From NCBI GenBank assembly GCA_940671915.1, contig CALNVZ010003426.1, positions 15,735,246-15,799,245 on the forward strand: 64,000 bases of DNA. Direction: 5' to 3'. The DNA comes from Paracentrotus lividus. Lineage: Eukaryota > Echinodermata > Echinoidea > Camarodonta > Echinidae. Under the pieces are notes generated by a model that was given only the letters and a program-made list of their open reading frames with translations, did not search any database and was not told the origin of the DNA. The stretch's first letter is position 1, and every line of letters begins with the position of its first letter. Positions 1-11,773 of the stretch are shown in pieces. A program made the translations under genes and the position numbers.

Positions 1-580
1 AGCTTTTTCTTCAGAATTTTTATTTCATAAAAAACAGTCTCCATCGTTTTCATTCATAGACTTTAAATCATTTAGAACATTGTGATGTAATGTGTGCTGC
101 CCGGATAGAAAAGCGCTACTCCCCTCCTCGTTATTGCATTCTATTATTGAAAAGAGATATGCCTGGCAAGGAGTATATAGTCGTGAGGATTTATCTGGAC
201 AGACACGTTTTCGTTCAAACCAGACTTATAAATGAATTGCATTGTATTATCTAAGCATGTAAACCAAAGGTGTCGAAATTTATGTGTGCAGTAGCGAGAG
301 GGTGGGAGAGAAGTGGGGTAAAGAAGTCAGAGAGTGGCGGTGTGGTGGGGTCCGCCGAGCGTGCCAACGGAGTTTAGTATCCTGACGAATCTGGTTCTTG
401 AGTATGTCTGCGGCGAAGTAACATAGAAGGTTATCCATTGTCATCGAATAGATTAATTCAAATTCAGGAGCCATTTTCTTTTATAACGTCGTAGAAGTAT
501 TGTGTTCATTACAGATCATCAGAAACTGGAATGTATTCAGTATTATGAACCGTTGAATTGCACTAAATATCTAAAATCGC
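1..580. other. Unassigned AT-rich flank
   Basis: No coding, RNA or repeat signature that I recognise. A TATATA at 175-180 has no supporting gene downstream. Confidence 0.4.
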
Positions 581-599
581 TAAGTATTGACATTAGCCA

Positions 600-1085
600 A
601 TGGGAAAACTATCGAGTGGGAGAGTTGTAGACGAAGTAGGACGAATGTGAAGAAACCCAAAGGAATAGGTTCAGAGTAGTAGAAGTGTGGTGAATGGTGG
701 CGTGCGTGAGAGGAGTGCGGAGAGACAGAATGGGGAAGGGCTGGGGCGGGAGAGAGGCAGGGGGCGAGAGAGGGTGTGGGTGGCGGATGAGGATGCAGCA
801 GGCCAGCAGTTGAACGAGAGGTGAGAGAGGGCGAGAGAAGCGGTGAGAGCGGAGATAGGAAGAGGCAGGAGTGACGATGCGATTGGCGGCGAGAGGGCGA
901 GCATGAAGTGCGTGGCGCGAAGTTGTGTGTGGTGCGAAGAGGGAGTGGAGTGATGAGAGAGAAGAAAAACAAGCAGAGGAGAAGCGAGAGAGACGCAAAA
1001 AGTAGCTTGAAGGGCTCGCTGGTCAGGGGGGGGAGGGGCGGCCGGGCCGGAGCGGGGGGAGGGGGAGGCGCACGCGCTTTTTTGA
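600..1085. repeat. GC-rich polypurine (G/A) block
   Basis: The plus strand is strongly biased to G and A with irregular GAGAGR units, ending in a G/C-rich stretch around 1026-1075. Open frames on both strands are products of the missing T/TA content, not coding evidence. It stands out from the AT-rich flanks and contains CpG-rich GGCGGCGAG-type segments. It could be a degenerate microsatellite or an upstream promoter region of a gene lying outside the window. Confidence 0.6.
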
Positions 1086-1263
1086 GTGTACAAGAAGGAA
1101 GACCTGTGTTACATTCAATTGTTATTGTATGTTAAGAGATTCCAGACTACTAGCAAGATGGTCATCATGCATGACCAGTCTGTCTGAGTAAATGGGTAAA
1201 TGAACTTCTTGGAATTTACAAAGCAAAGTTTGTATTGTATAGATTAGTACGAATCACAAAATT

Positions 1264-1297
1264 GCCATGCATATGCAAATGCATATGCAAATGCATG
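1264..1297. promoter_or_regulatory. Repeated octamer (POU-type) motif
   Basis: ATGCAAAT occurs at 1273-1280 and 1285-1292 within an alternating ATGCATATGCAAATGCAT pattern, a 12-bp period palindromic array. ATGCAAAT is the classical POU/Oct site. Function is inference, since no gene start is seen next to it. Confidence 0.35.
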
Positions 1298-1299
1298 TT

Positions 1300-2090
1300 G
1301 TCATGAATGTACAACCTAGATTATTCCTGAACTTTTGTTTTCCGTTGGCGCAAAATAATTCATAAGGTGTAAACATCAAATCTTTTTCAAGGGCCCATGA
1401 ACCATACATCTAAAAAAAAGAAGAAAAAAATAAAATAAAAATAAATAAACAAACCCATCGAAATCAACAGAATAAACAAGTTCTACGTTTTGAGGCACAC
1501 GTATATCTCTCGGACCAAGTATCATTGTTATGATTTTCGTCCGAATGTCGTCATGACTGTACAACCGAGCTTATTCCTGAACTTTTTCCTTTTAATCAAA
1601 AATACATAAGGTAGAGACATCAAATGTATTCCAAGGGATGTATGAACCATACAAAGTGGGGGGGGGGGGGGGTGCAATAAATAACTAAAGAACTGGGTCA
1701 ACAAACTCAGGTGTTAAATGTTGTATGAGAGCCTTTGTCTAGCAAGACCGCGAACATGGCAATAATTGTTGTTTTGATTTTTGTCTGAATTTCCTCATGT
1801 ATGCACAATGTAGATTATTCCTGAACCCCTTTCTATTAGCCAAAAATTATTATAAACATTAAATTTATTCCAAGGGGCAATGAACCAAACATCTAAATTA
1901 AAAAGAATTAGAAAACAAATAAACAAACCCATCGAAATCAAGAATAAACAAGTATAACGTTTTGAGGCACATGTAGCCTTTTTTGTGGACCAAGTATGAT
2001 TATAATGATTTCCGTTTAAATGGCGTCATGAATATAAAATCTAGATTATTCCTTAACTTTTCCTTTAGCCAAAAATTGATACTATGTCAA
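1300..2090. repeat. Diverged ~245-bp tandem repeat, just over three units
   Basis: Units begin with TCATG near 1301, 1551, 1795 and 2026, giving periods of about 250, 244 and 231. Each has GATTATTCCTGAAC near its start, then CAAGGG..ATGAACCA, and the first and third share AACAAACCCATCGAAATCA and CGTTTTGAGGCACA. The second unit carries a G run and a replaced middle. The fourth is partial. Confidence 0.8.
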
Positions 2091-3200
2091 CAAATCAACT
2101 CTCTTGCAAAAGTTCATTGGTTTGGGTTTGATCTTAGAATCAGACAGTGTAATAGATTTCACATTATCCATTCTAAAAAAGCAGGGAGGGAAAAAAACAT
2201 GGGTCATCTGCCATAATAAGCGCCTGGACATTGGTAAATATTGTATTCGTCACCCCCTCCATCCAACTGCCCCAGGACCGCATACCAAATAAGCTTTGCT
2301 TCAAACAGGCTCCTTCGCAGCTACAACTTCAAAGCTATTTATTGGATATCATATACATGTAGGCTTATATCATTTTTATGTTTGCCTAAAAAACCTGAAT
2401 ATTCAGTCATTAGTTTGTAATATTCACTCCGTCCCTGCAATAAATGTTCCTAATTATAAACGTATTGAATACGCTTTTATTTTAATACGAAAGCTGTTCT
2501 TGATAACCTGAAATCTTGATAAGGTTTTTGACATAGCAACAAGTCATGTATGCAAAATGGATTAAAGTATAGCTCGTTCTGCCATATCAGGTTGATTGAA
2601 TACGTCGTTTCTAGGTCCCCAGGGAAAGAAACATCCGTAAATGCAGTGTTATATTTAATATTTGCAGCCATTAATTTCATATTAGAAAACGCCTTGAGGC
2701 AACATTAATAACCTATATCTGGTTCTGCACCCCACCTAGTAGGTAAATTCCTCTATTTATATTTATGAAAGGGGTTACCCCAATCAATTCTGCATTCTCT
2801 CTTATAAAGAATCTTTTCATATTCCATTCGCGTAAATTCATATCATTTAGACCACATTCATAGAATTGTTTTGCCCATGGACAGTAATGGAGACATGTAC
2901 AGCATCGCCCGATTCAAGCCTCAAAATAAAATTCCAGGTATAATCTTCATAATGCACGAGCTAGGGAACTAGACCATGACATTCATTCAGATTTTGATCG
3001 GAATTTCATTCATGTCTCACAAAAGATTTTATGATATATGTTTTTCATTTTGTTTTACTGTACGGGTCGTCGCCTTCAGGAAGCAGAGAATTCGTGAATA
3101 AAAATTACTTGATTTGTTCACTGAGTACACTGAGGGTGCCGAAAATAATTCCATGGATATGTTACCAGTCGTGCGTGTTTTTGTGACACAAGTCATTTTA
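2091..3200. other. Unassigned single-copy-looking AT-rich sequence
   Basis: No repeat, RNA or convincing coding signal. The short open frames here are what AT-rich sequence gives by chance. Confidence 0.4.
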
Positions 3201-3201
3201 T

Positions 3202-3322
3202 CTACATAATGGTGCCCGTACGGCGTGTCAAAAAGTCGTTTTTGTCTATTTTTCTTCGAACCACACAGTGTAAATATGGTCAAAACGACTGTTTTCGACA
3301 CGTCGTATGGGCACCATATAAT
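3202..3322. repeat. ~120-bp hairpin element
   Basis: TGGTGCCCGTACGGCGTGTC near 3210 is inverted as GACACGTCGTATGGGCACCA near 3297, with the AAAGTCGTTTT segment also paired. The arms are about 40 bases with an unpaired centre. MITE-like; no other copy seen in the window. Confidence 0.7.
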
Positions 3323-3550
3323 TTTACTGTGGTATAAGAGCGTGTTCCGCATCCTGCGTCAGGCAGATGCCAACTTCTGCGATTTCATTTGTTTTAATCA
3401 TCATGATACTGGTTTTATGTGTGTGGCCACCTTAACCCATGTCTGCGTTAAAAAAAAAAGAAAAAAAAAAAAAGTACACCTCCTTGCGTCAAGCGCAATG
3501 ATGTTCTTTGACGCAGACCCGACGCAGAAAAGTGCACTGTCTGTTGCGAC

Positions 3551-3692
3551 CTGGAGGGCATTTCATGAAAGGACTAGTTGGACGTTTTATCAGACCAATT
3601 TTCTCTCAGCCAATCAGATGCAAGTATTTCAGTAGCTTACAACAGTTTGTCGGATAAAATGTCTGACAATTTCTTTCATGAAACGCCCTCCA
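3551..3692. mobile_element. 142-bp palindromic MITE, copy 1 (most diverged)
   Basis: The terminal inverted repeats start CTGGAGGGCATTTCATGAAA and contain GGACTTGTCGGACATTTTAT-related arms, around a central unpaired CAGCCAATCAGATGCAAG segment. Shares layout and length with copies at 7361, 10475 and 46576. Non-autonomous with no coding capacity. Confidence 0.85.
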
Positions 3693-4038
3693 GGGCATAC
3701 TTAAGATGTAGACGTACGTTGAACGAGCAAAGCAAAATAATAAGGCTTCCTCCAAGTCCCCTAGCATCCAGTAGGATAAACATCTTAAACAAGCAACAAT
3801 GTAGAAAGACGAAAAATGCACACATATAAATAACTCATTTTACACTATTTTTGCAGGACCGATTCATAACGATCATAACATACGTGAGAAAGTTTGAAAA
3901 TAAAGATAAGTAATGAGGCCGTTGCCAACAACCCCTACAACCCTGGCTACTCAGAAGATACCTTAAAATGTATGAGTTCTTCTTGTTTAAGGCCTTATGA
4001 CCATGATGACTATTATTGTTTTACCTACAACCCCTTCT

Positions 4039-4153
4039 GTCACACTCTAAAAAAATAAAATGGTTGAAAGGGTAAATCACACTGATAAAGGGGCCGAGGA
4101 GTGAAAGCGTTTTTGTCAAAGGTTGAAAAGGGTCATTTTATTCTTTAGAGCAT
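4039..4153. repeat. Small inverted-repeat element with CTCTAAA termini
   Basis: CTCTAAAAAAATAAAATGG near 4046 is inverted as CATTTTATTCTTTAGAG near 4134, and GGTTGAAAGGGT is repeated inside. Similar CTCTAAA/ACTGTAAA termini appear at 30339, 43082 and 45500. Confidence 0.55.
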
Positions 4154-4220
4154 GTAGAGTGCATGCAGGAGGGTTGCAATTTTATATAAACCTCCTTCAT
4201 GTCCTTAGTAACATATCATC

Positions 4221-4381
4221 GGCTTGGAGGCAGAAGGGCGCTATTGCAGATCATGGATGTTCCGTTGGGAGCCAGAAGGGCGCTATATATTACCATTGAC
4301 TTGTACAGTAATAGCGCCCTTCTGGCTCTCAACGGAACATCTATAAGATGCAATAACGCCCTTCTGGCTCCCAACAGATCA
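4221..4381. repeat. Compound hairpin: two direct plus two inverted copies of an 18-mer
   Basis: GAAGGGCGCTAT occurs twice on the plus strand (near 4235 and 4266) and twice inverted (near 4311 and 4355), with GATGTTCCGTTGGGAGCC also paired. The whole could fold as one long cruciform or as two small ones. Confidence 0.8.
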
Positions 4382-4476
4382 TAACTATCTCCTTTATCAT
4401 TTGAGAATTCACTGAAACATAAAAGCCCCTGATTATAAGACTTTTCTTTGCAGAAGTAGGCCTAAGTCACGTTCTG

Positions 4477-4478
<2 letters not shown>

Positions 4479-4527
<49 letters not shown>

Positions 4528-4551
4528 AAAAAAAAAAGAAAAAAAAAAAGA
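4479..4551. repeat. Poly(A) tract, 46 A then interrupted A-rich
   Basis: 46 A from 4479 to 4524, then GGG and more A runs. No adjacent retro-element body is recognisable. Confidence 0.95.
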
Positions 4552-4868
4552 GGAAACCCCCCAAAATATTGTCTGCCCAGGGACCAATATCCAATTCCAC
4601 TTTTCTTTTGTTGCGAAATAACATGAATAGTGGTATTCATTGTAGTTAAACCCCAGTCACATCTAAATCTGAAGGTATACCGTTCCGTCTTTTTTTTTTT
4701 CTCTCTTACAGATTGGTTGGGGCTTTTTAAATAAAATTTTTAATTACAACCCTAGAGCTAACCCCATCCTTTTCTTACTCGGTACACAGTACTGGTAAAG
4801 TGTCGAAAGAGTTACAAAATTTTTCCTTGATTTGCTCATTCTTGGTTCAGCCTTTAACGTTATGTATA

Positions 4869-5003
4869 CAGTGGCGGATCCAGGCGGGGCGCACTATAAT
4901 TTGAAAACGGCCCATTGACTGTACATGTTACAATCGAAAAGCTTCGGCGGCGCCCCTATTGGGTATATGGCACCCCTTTTGTCAAATCCTGCATTCGCCA
5001 TTG
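4869..5003. mobile_element. CAGTGGCGGATCCAGG-type short TIR element, copy 1
   Basis: The left end is CAGTGGCGGATCCAGGCGGG and the right end approximately the inverse (ATTCGCCATTG). Internal CATTGACTGTACATGTTA and GGCGGCGCCCC are shared with the copies near 9905, 33262 and 38812. The terminus resembles those of non-autonomous hAT elements known widely in animals; superfamily assignment is by recall. Confidence 0.65.
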
Positions 5004-6237
5004 TAGCCCATGAAATTTTGGCCCTGGATAGCCTGTATTTTCAAGTAATCAGAATAATGATTATTTTTTAATTCATCTGGTCAGTGCTGATGACTTGATA
5101 AAGGAAATCCCATGAATGAATGTTTTTAGGCTAACGATTCAGATTTATGTCGATGAATTTCAAAATGAAGACAATAGTTTGGAACGTCCACATTTTTCGG
5201 TCAGGAACGTCATGAAAGCAAAATTTTCTCTCAGGCATTTGTCAGGTGGCTTACATCTTTCAACCAAGAATAATTTGTTGGTGTCTCTATGCCCTTAAGG
5301 TGATGTGTCATTGGTAAAAATATTTTCGAGACGTCTTCGAGACCTGTCATGATGATAATAATAATATGAACATGTTTGATTTTCCCGTGACTCATTATGT
5401 AACGGAGACACAGAAGACGTGCAGTAACGTATCCGAAACTCCAGATATTTGGAGTCGCAACTTTGTCGCGAACACGTCCATCTACAAATTAGCCCTTTAT
5501 CTATACCACATTTATGTTGGAGCACTAAATAGTATGTATCTTAAAATAAAAGTGTTGTGTTCCTAATGGAAATCCAAGCAGTATTGCCATTTCTGGTATT
5601 TTCGGTTTCGCGCGGTTCCCATAAGGTTGATGGCGGATGGGTGGCGGATGGGTGTCGGATGACCACGGCTTGTCTACGGTGTTCAAAAGGCCTTTGACCA
5701 TGCTGGCGGAGCACGGGAAACAGACGCCATCTAAACGGACAATGTGTGGTTGCCCCCTTTGTGCGTTGTGACTGGGGCACGAGTATGGTATTCCCCGAGT
5801 TTGGATTCGACTTGCGATTTCGGAGTAAGACAGAAATATTATCTTCCGAATTATAAGGGTCATGTTCTCGATAGATCACTTCTCTTCTTGCGTTTGACAT
5901 TGACAAAAGTACAGTGGTATCTATGTATATGTTGTATGATGAATGTGACGCGTAATCTGATACCATGGGTACAGAAGTAACAAAGCTTCAAGTTGTAAAA
6001 AGACCCAAATAGCTCTACATGCATTATGCAGAGATAACTGTCTCAGACTTTTGTTCAAATTTTTCTATTGTGATTGTACAATGACCCTGATGACATGAAT
6101 TTTATTAATAAATCATTGCGAGCGAAGGAAGGGACGTAAGAAATAAACATAAATAAATGTTGAGACATTTTTTGAAAGTGTGTCTGGCAGCTGTCAAGTT
6201 CAACGTCTTTTGACGCTTTAATAAAGGGGCAGTTCCA
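5004..6237. other. Unassigned sequence with overlapping open frames of no recognised product
   Basis: Minus-strand frames of 141 and 112 codons overlap around 5541-5966 in a locally GC-richer block. Neither shows a motif, signal peptide or flanking splice signals that I trust, and GATGGGTGGCGGATGGGTGTCGG is a short internal duplication. Treated as non-coding, but the block differs in composition from its surroundings. Confidence 0.35.
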
Positions 6238-6238
6238 A

Positions 6239-6640
6239 GGTAACGGAGTGACATTCAGAAACAACATTTCAGCATTCAAACAAGTTTATCATCCATACTT
6301 TAATCTTTATGTTCAAAGAAATGGTTCATGACCAAAGCTGATGGTACCCTCTTTTCAAAATGATAATTTTTTTTTATAGTGATGCTCTTAATGAGATATG
6401 AATATTCATAATCATGGTTACGGAGTGACGCAAAATGGACATGCATATTGGAGCAGAAAACATTTCGCTTAAACTCTTTGAAATTTAAATGGCTATCACT
6501 AGTTTGAATTATTAATTGGATTCTATGTTATTCTAGGTATAATATGACACCTTGCATAACAAAATTGGTTGAATATTTTGTTAATTATGACTTAAAACTT
6601 GAACCCATGTCCGGTTACGGAGTGACGGTTACGGAGTGAC
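6239..6640. repeat. Recurring 14-mer GGTTACGGAGTGAC
   Basis: Occurs at 6239-6252 (one mismatch), 6416-6429, 6613-6626 and 6627-6640, the last two head to tail. The surrounding sequence is AT-rich and not otherwise repeated. Confidence 0.85.
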
Positions 6641-7080
6641 ATCTGGTTTCCCGGCCTTTTTCGTGAGGAGAAATGCATTATAACGAAATATTAATACCAA
6701 ACTTTGTTGGAGTAGTCCATGATAATTAAATTAAGCCAAAAAAATCAGCAAAAAGTGACTAGATATAAGAATAAGAGGCATTTAAAGCCCCATAGTCCCA
6801 TATGAGCAAATTTGGGTTTGATCAATTATTTAGCGCAAGAATACTGAATCGCAATTTTTTTAAAACTTAAATGATTGGTTGTATTGTAAAGAAGCCTTTG
6901 TGGTAATTTCAGATCCTAATTTGCATTTTCAAAGGCACAGCGCCACATTAAAATTTCAGCTCCATGTCCTGTTTTGCTTGGAATTGCCCAAAGATGTCGC
7001 AAGAGTTAGGCCATCTTGTTATTCCGTGCCTGAAAAACGTTCACTTCTGTGCTTCCAACGCAAGGCCTTTTCTGTGAAAT

Positions 7081-7364
7081 CAGCACCCTGTTGCATAAAA
7101 CTTCTAACCGGAGTTTTTTCCGGTTAAAATCTGAAAACTCCGGTTAAAGTCCAAAAACTCCGGTTACAATATTTTTCTGGATTTTTTACTGTTTTTTCCA
7201 TTGCATAAAAACATATCAGAGTTTTCAAAAGTATTAATGCAATAAATTTTTAGGGCGTTTTAAAACTCAGGTTGAATAACCTAAGAAATAGGTCTACATA
7301 AGCTGAGTTTTTTAACCCGAGAAAACTCGGGTTAGAACAAAAGTTTTATGCAACACCACCCTGG
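7081..7364. mobile_element. ~280-bp fold-back element, GTTGCATAAAACTT termini, copy 1
   Basis: The ends are ACCCTGTTGCATAAAACTTC and AAGTTTTATGCAACACCACC. Inside, AACCGGAG..CTCCGGTTA units alternate with ACTCGGGTT/AACTCAGGTT units. It matches, in reverse orientation, the element at 30519-30793. No coding capacity. Confidence 0.85.
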
Positions 7365-7500
7365 GGGGCATTTCACCAAAGGACTTGTCGGACTTTTTAT
7401 CCGACAAACTGTTATAAGCTACTGAAATACTGGCATCTGATTGGCTGAGAGCAAATTTGTCGGATAAAATGTCCGACAAGTCCTTTGATGAAATGCCCCC
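7361..7500. mobile_element. 142-bp palindromic MITE, copy 2 (opposite orientation)
   Basis: Ends are GGGGGGCATTTCACC and GATGAAATGCCCCC, with arms reading TTATCCGACA/TGTCGGATAA. The core is the reverse complement of the other copies (CATCTGATTGGCTGAG). It directly abuts the right end of the fold-back element ending at 7364, with shared CCCTGG bases at the junction. Confidence 0.9.
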
Positions 7501-7758
7501 TTGACGTAAACCCACAAAGGTGCATGACCGACGTATAGGATGCATTACTATATTATTCCTCCCCCCAAGATTTCTATTATTATTTTTTTTTTTCTTCGAC
7601 TTTATTCCACTATTTTAGGCTTCACTCGACCATCCACCTTAATGAATTGTTAATCCAATTAAGATTAAGTTAAAAAAAGAAATATATAGGCCTATACATT
7701 GAATGAGTTTTCATTCATGGAATAATTTTTGACAGTTTCAAAAGCAGTGTTTGTGGTC

Positions 7759-8291
7759 GATTTTAGGTCATTACGCCCAAATGAAGTAAGTTATGATTTA
7801 CAAGTTTTGACAAAATGTATGATTTATGACGATTGTATAACTGCTCTGCTCTGTTTCGTTTAATAAAGTTTATTCTTCCGTTAAATCTTAAATGCAACCG
7901 TTATTGATGTGAACATTGCTTTTTTTAAATCCGTATTTTCAAAGTTAACTGCATGCTGCACGGTAGCCCATTCCCCCGAAAAGTTTTTGTTTTTTGTTCG
8001 TTTGTTTGTTTTGTTTTTGTTTTGTTTTTTACTTTGTGACTTTGACATACTCAGTAATGGTGTTACTTAATTTATATTAAGAAATTAATGTAAGCTTAAT
8101 AACAAACTGAGAACAACTCACAGAGGAGAGATATTATGTATAAAAGTATGAATACTATTAAAAAACATTCATAAGTCATTATTCATAGTGCGTTGATACA
8201 CAAACTAGGTATTCATACATCAAACATGTGCAATGGTCAGGATGGTTTTGAAACTAATATGTACCGTGCAAAAGCGTAATGACCCTAAAAC
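7759..8291. mobile_element. Candidate 533-bp TIR element
   Basis: GATTTTAGGTCATTACGC at the left and GCGTAATGACCCTAAAAC at the right are inverse in 17 of 18 positions. The interior is AT-rich, without coding capacity and without a clear target duplication. One TIR pair alone is moderate evidence. Confidence 0.45.
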
Positions 8292-9904
8292 ATAAAACAA
8301 GGCCGAATACCTATTATTATGGTATAACTCCATCGTGTCATGAATATTCATTATTTTGTTAACTCATTTAAATGTATAGTAATATATCATGACGAATACA
8401 AGTTTATTATAACATAATTATCCAAATTTATGCATGAACCAAACTTCTTCTTACCACATACTATAAACTTATGATCTAAATTAACTATGTCCAATTTTAT
8501 GCACATAACAAAAGTTGTTCTCGACAACCTGAAATCTTGACAGATTTTGCCAGACAGATAGAGCAACTAACATTGTATTCAAATGGTAGTTTACTCCTTA
8601 GCAATATGTTAATCGAAAACCCCAAGGAATATGGAAGAAAGAAACATTCATCAATAGTAAATAAACTTATAAAGAGGATGGTCTATCTGTTACGTAATCG
8701 TAACATTTTATGACCGCTGTATCCATTTCGTGACGTCAGCGCTTACGAATAACGGCGCTATATAGGCTCACCAAAAAATATTGAACGGTTAATAAAAACA
8801 AAAATGCTTGAATGGACATTGTAAATGTCCGGGCTGAAGTTTGACGACAATTTCCCCCTTCGCTTACCTGGTCATCAAACAACAATAGAATGGTGAGTCA
8901 AGCGTATTTATGACTTCTGCCAGGTAAGTCTTGATGCCCAGTCATGTATAAATTAGTGAAGGTTTTCATTTTGTTATGACTCTCGCCTACGTACGTCCAT
9001 CGCTTGACCAGTGACGTCATACAGATGGTGGTCATTGGCTCATTGTACAATACACAGATGATGGTCATTAGCTCATTGTACGAATATTATAGGCTATACC
9101 TGCGTTATTATAGATATACGTTAGTATATAAAAAGAAAACAAAACAGGGAGCCTGTATAAAATTGGAAGAATGCAAGGTGTAACTAAACAGAGAGAGAGA
9201 GAGAGATGTGTTTCATATTGAAAATAATGATCAGTTCATGAATAATCAGTTTGTGAATTATAATATTCAATTGTATCTGTTATAATATAGCCTACATGCC
9301 ATCTTAAGAAACTTTAGCGCCTATGCCCCTCTTCCATTTCCAAATCTTTAATCCGAGGCTGTAACTGGCACATTCTAATACGCTAGCATGGCTCTGGTGT
9401 ATAATTTATTGTACATGACTGTATAGACCTAATAATATATATATTAATTTGATATAAATATGAAACAATAGTTAAGCATATAAATTGTGGTACTACGATA
9501 TCCCACAAACATAACAAGTGACTGAGCATTTTGCTCAAAGAATGCTTATATAGGCTACTCCATGCTCTAAAAATAAGTCGTCTAAAAATAGATATGCTAC
9601 CGAGCCATTTATACTATTCTCTATGATGCAAGGTAATGCGCTGTTATCATAACCAAAATGACCGCTACCGGTTTTCAATTTAACAATGTCATCATTTATA
9701 TATCTGGTCAACCCTGTCTGAAGATGATTGGCTATTATTAGAATTAGAGAAACATAACAGAAACAAGTTTTGAGCAATGTTATGGACATATCACTAGTAT
9801 AATAATAGAGTGAATTATTCAATCAATATAAATGACAATCAGATACTGGAAATGACCTTGTTTTTGTATATTCTTATTATGATAAAGTTTCAATGAACCA
9901 CCAG
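8292..9904. other. Unassigned AT-rich sequence with CRE-like motifs and a 29-bp tandem pair
   Basis: TGACGTCA occurs near 8732 and 9012. CAGATGGTGGTCATTGGCTC at 9022 is repeated with two changes about 32 bases on. A short (GA)n lies at 9190-9206. An open frame on the minus strand (9535-9822, 95 codons) begins with a hydrophobic, signal-like segment but has no recognised homology and is not called. Confidence 0.35.
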
Positions 9905-10058
9905 CAGTGGCGGGTACAGGATTTGTAAATAGGTAGGGAGTGCGAGGCCGATATAGGGGGCCCCTGAAATTTTCCTATATTAACATGTACAGTCAGTGGA
10001 TAATTTTCAAAATATAGGGGGCCGTCCCCTGCATGCGCCCCACCTGGATAAGCCACTG
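9905..10058. mobile_element. CAGTGGCGG-type short TIR element, copy 2
   Basis: Begins CAGTGGCGGGTACAGGA and ends CTGGATAAGCCACTG. Inside is ACATGTACAGTCAGTGGATA, the degenerate form of the shared CATTGACTGTAC core. No clean target duplication is visible. Confidence 0.65.
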
Positions 10059-10474
10059 ATCAGAACCTTGTTAACTGCCTTTACCTTTACTCGTATTTAT
10101 AAAAACAATTTTTTTTTCTTCACAAGTCCCTTTCTTTGATAGAAACATGGCCAAAGGAAACTTTGAATTAAAGAATTGTTTGAAGAAAAAAAAATTCTTG
10201 ATTTATTCACACTTGTTAAAATAAAATGCTTATAGGTTTACATATTTCTGAGAATTTCTAGGTAATACATGATAATAATTTACATATTTAATATATATTT
10301 TGGCGGATAAACAATAATAGGCTTGTTAAAAAAAAAAAGAATAAAAAAACGTATGTGACGTCACATAACCACTTGCACGTTTTAACATTATCAATTGAAA
10401 TGAACAGAATAGGTTAATTTTGAAGGAAATGGTGTGAGATAATTATATTTTCATCTTTTGGCTACTGGTCTATT

Positions 10475-10616
10475 CCGGGGGTGTTTCATCAAAGGACTTG
10501 TCGGACATTTTATCCGACAAATTTGCTCTCAGCCAATCAGATGCAAGCATTTCAGTAGCTTATAACAGTTTGTCGGATAAAACATCCGATAAGTCCTTTG
10601 ATGAAATGCCCCCAGG
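10475..10616. mobile_element. 142-bp palindromic MITE, copy 3
   Basis: Starts CCGGGGGTGTTTCATCAAAG and ends GATGAAATGCCCCCAGG, with the same arm sequence and the same CCAATCAGATGCAAG core as the other copies. Confidence 0.9.
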
Positions 10617-10832
10617 TTTGCATTATTTCAAATGAGAGTCCATAGAAAATGAGTGCGGCATTTTGTTCATTTTTAAGCCCGCGTGAAAAGTTTTACTTTA
10701 AAGAATATATTCAAAGACAGGACCAAAAAGGAGATCTGTATATACCACAGGACTCGTCTATAAGCCTACTGAACAATAATGGCTACTTTATTTACAATTT
10801 CACAAATTTTCCCAATTGTTCTAAAACTCACA

Positions 10833-11692
10833 TTAAGATATCAAACCTTTACGACTGATTTTGCACTTTGTTTTCTTCCGAAACCTTATTCAACATACAA
10901 AAAAAAAAACAACAACAAACAAACAAACAAGTGGAGTGTTTCTCTATTTTATTCTTCGATATTATAAGTAATGGTTTATCATTATAGGTAGGGAAAAGCA
11001 TCTGTCAACATGCAAGTTATAAATCACTGTAACGTCCAATTTTAACATCATTAATAATCCCGGGAAAGGGAAACGCCTCTCATAATATGCTCATAGTAAA
11101 ACGTCCACCACTATGTTTACAATCATATTAATAGAAGCGGTATAAAATATCATCTAAAGTACCCGATTACATCATCTAAATAATTAATGTATTTTATGCA
11201 AATTTATTCAGGTAAATTAGTTTTGTGTTGTGATTGTAATTCTTGAGTATTCTTCCGTTGGCATACACACGCCCTTCGTTTACCGTTCTCTACCCTTTCT
11301 ATGTAATCATTCTTTCTCTTTCTCGTACATTCTTTTACTCTTTCTCTCTCCATCTCTCTCTCTCTCTTTTCTCAACCGTATTTTTTCACGTAAGTTATGT
11401 TAGTACTGCTTCCCTTGTATTGTTTTATTTCAACATTATTTTTTACCCCCAAAACCGATATATAGAAGTTACATCGGAAACACCGAAAATGACCGATATG
11501 ACTCAAAGTTAACCTGCACGGAATCTTGAAAATAATTTCAGCGCATTGTGGAAAGGTTTTGTTGAATCATGGAAAAGTTTCAACACAATTTGATACCTCA
11601 GACATATTAGTGACACGAACACTGATTTAACGATAGACCAAACAAAAACATTGTCTGACCACGATTGTCATGGTCCCAACGCCCTTGCGTGT

Positions 11693-11773
<81 letters not shown>

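Noticed and set aside
580-1093. Several overlapping minus-strand frames of 129-140 codons
   Set aside because: Three frames are open at once over a GA-rich block, which is the signature of composition and not of coding.
5541-5966. 141-codon and 112-codon minus-strand frames
   Set aside because: Two overlapping frames, neither with a domain or conserved motif, and containing a short internal duplication. Kept only as an unassigned block.
9535-9822. 95-codon minus-strand frame with a signal-peptide-like start
   Set aside because: The hydrophobic start is common in AT-rich frames. No cysteine pattern, cleavage context or transcript signals support a secreted peptide.
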